NCBI GenBank assembly: GCA_030430845.1
Contig: JAUIKE010000034.1
Span: 1-58,815 of the forward strand
DNA from: Bacteroidia bacterium
GTDB lineage: Bacteria; Bacteroidota; Bacteroidia; Chitinophagales; Saprospiraceae
Direction of reading: 5' to 3'
Length of the DNA stretch: 58,815 nucleotides
The notes under the pieces were generated by a model, which was not told the origin of the DNA, did not search any database, and saw only the letters and a program-made list of their open reading frames with translations. Positions 58,661 through 58,815 of the stretch are shown here, in pieces (the first letter of the stretch is position 1; every line of letters starts with the position of its first letter). The position numbers and the translations under genes were made by a program.

Positions 58661-58815
58661 ATGAAACGCCTTTTATTTCTGTTCACTTTGGCCCTTATGA
58701 CTGGATGTTTATGCGGGCAACCTCTGGATAATGCTGCGATTAAAGAGAGAATTGAAAAATATAAATCCGATATCCGGGGGCCATACAAAGACATTAGGTG
58801 GTTTTGTGAAAATGG
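58661..58815 (+). CDS. Secreted protein, 5' end only
   Basis: The reading frame opens at ATG 58661 and runs off the window. A signal sequence (KRLLFLFTLALMTGCLCG) with a possible lipobox Cys is followed by a charged helix (NAAIKERIEKYKSDIRGPYK) and DIRWFCENG. 51 codons visible. It is divergent from the vWA operon across a 212-bp spacer without recognisable repeats. The family cannot be named from this fragment. Confidence 0.7.
   Translation, partial: MKRLLFLFTLALMTGCLCGQPLDNAAIKERIEKYKSDIRGPYKDIRWFCEN

Overview
The window looks like a chromosomal segment of a Bacteroidota bacterium, most likely the Saprospiria (Lewinella/Haliscomenobacter-like). This is an inference from protein families: a C-terminal type IX secretion sorting domain, DUF6090, EAD11, long FtsX-type permeases without an adjacent ATPase, many SPI/SPII-signal proteins, a TAnnTTTG-like promoter element and mostly weak Shine-Dalgarno sequences. 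I saw no rRNA, tRNA, CRISPR array, integrase or complete insertion sequence.

Layout. 0.1-10 kb: YwqK-like protein, acetyltransferase, a small secreted protein bracketed by a dense cluster of ACATGWCATGT palindromes, a Crp/Fnr regulator, an alpha/beta hydrolase, a three-gene MacB/Lol-type ABC export operon, then small membrane and secreted proteins. 11-13.2 kb: methionine salvage genes mtnC, mtnD and mtnB. 13.2-14.7 kb: AT-rich accessory patch with a UPF0175 antitoxin next to a truncated PIN-type toxin, a DUF2314/DUF2185 immunity-like protein and an endonuclease V homologue. 14.7-26.3 kb: mostly degradative or exported enzymes (GH43, S10 and M19 peptidases, a Tat-exported NAD epimerase-like protein, sulfurtransferase, cyclase) plus a cold-shock-domain protein and a decayed DUF5916 gene. 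26.4-32.6 kb: a GNAT-like/cyclic-nucleotide-binding fusion, a cupin, then a two-gene cassette (EAD11-TM protein and 1133-residue TPR protein) lying between two copies of a ~50-bp direct repeat.

32.8-39.9 kb on the plus strand: hydrolase, methylmalonate/malonate semialdehyde dehydrogenase, AGXT2-like aminotransferase, sodium/solute symporter and a Tat-exported amidohydrolase. The middle three suit uptake and catabolism of beta-alanine or a related beta-amino acid. 40.2-50 kb: a run of mostly single plus-strand genes (duplicated C_GCAxxG protein, T9SS beta-helix protein, DUF6090, metallo-beta-lactamase fold, SMI1/KNR4, DUF2652, a frameshifted FKBP-TPR lipoprotein, M20 peptidase). 50-58.8 kb: GIY-YIG protein, lipoprotein, acetyltransferase, aspartyl protease, a large FtsX-like permease, a three-gene von Willebrand A operon and the start of a further secreted protein.

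The most striking non-coding feature is the number of palindromic elements between genes, falling into at least four families (here A: GCAAGCTT hairpins; B: the direct repeat around the EAD11 cassette; C: ~210-240 bp nested palindromes; D: CGCAGAT/CGCTGAT palindromes), plus unique long perfect hairpins. Several supply stop codons or C-terminal residues to neighbouring genes. The best candidate for an undescribed system is the EAD11/TPR cassette at 27.9-32.6 kb. The palindrome cluster at 1.7-2.5 kb beside the Crp/Fnr gene is second.
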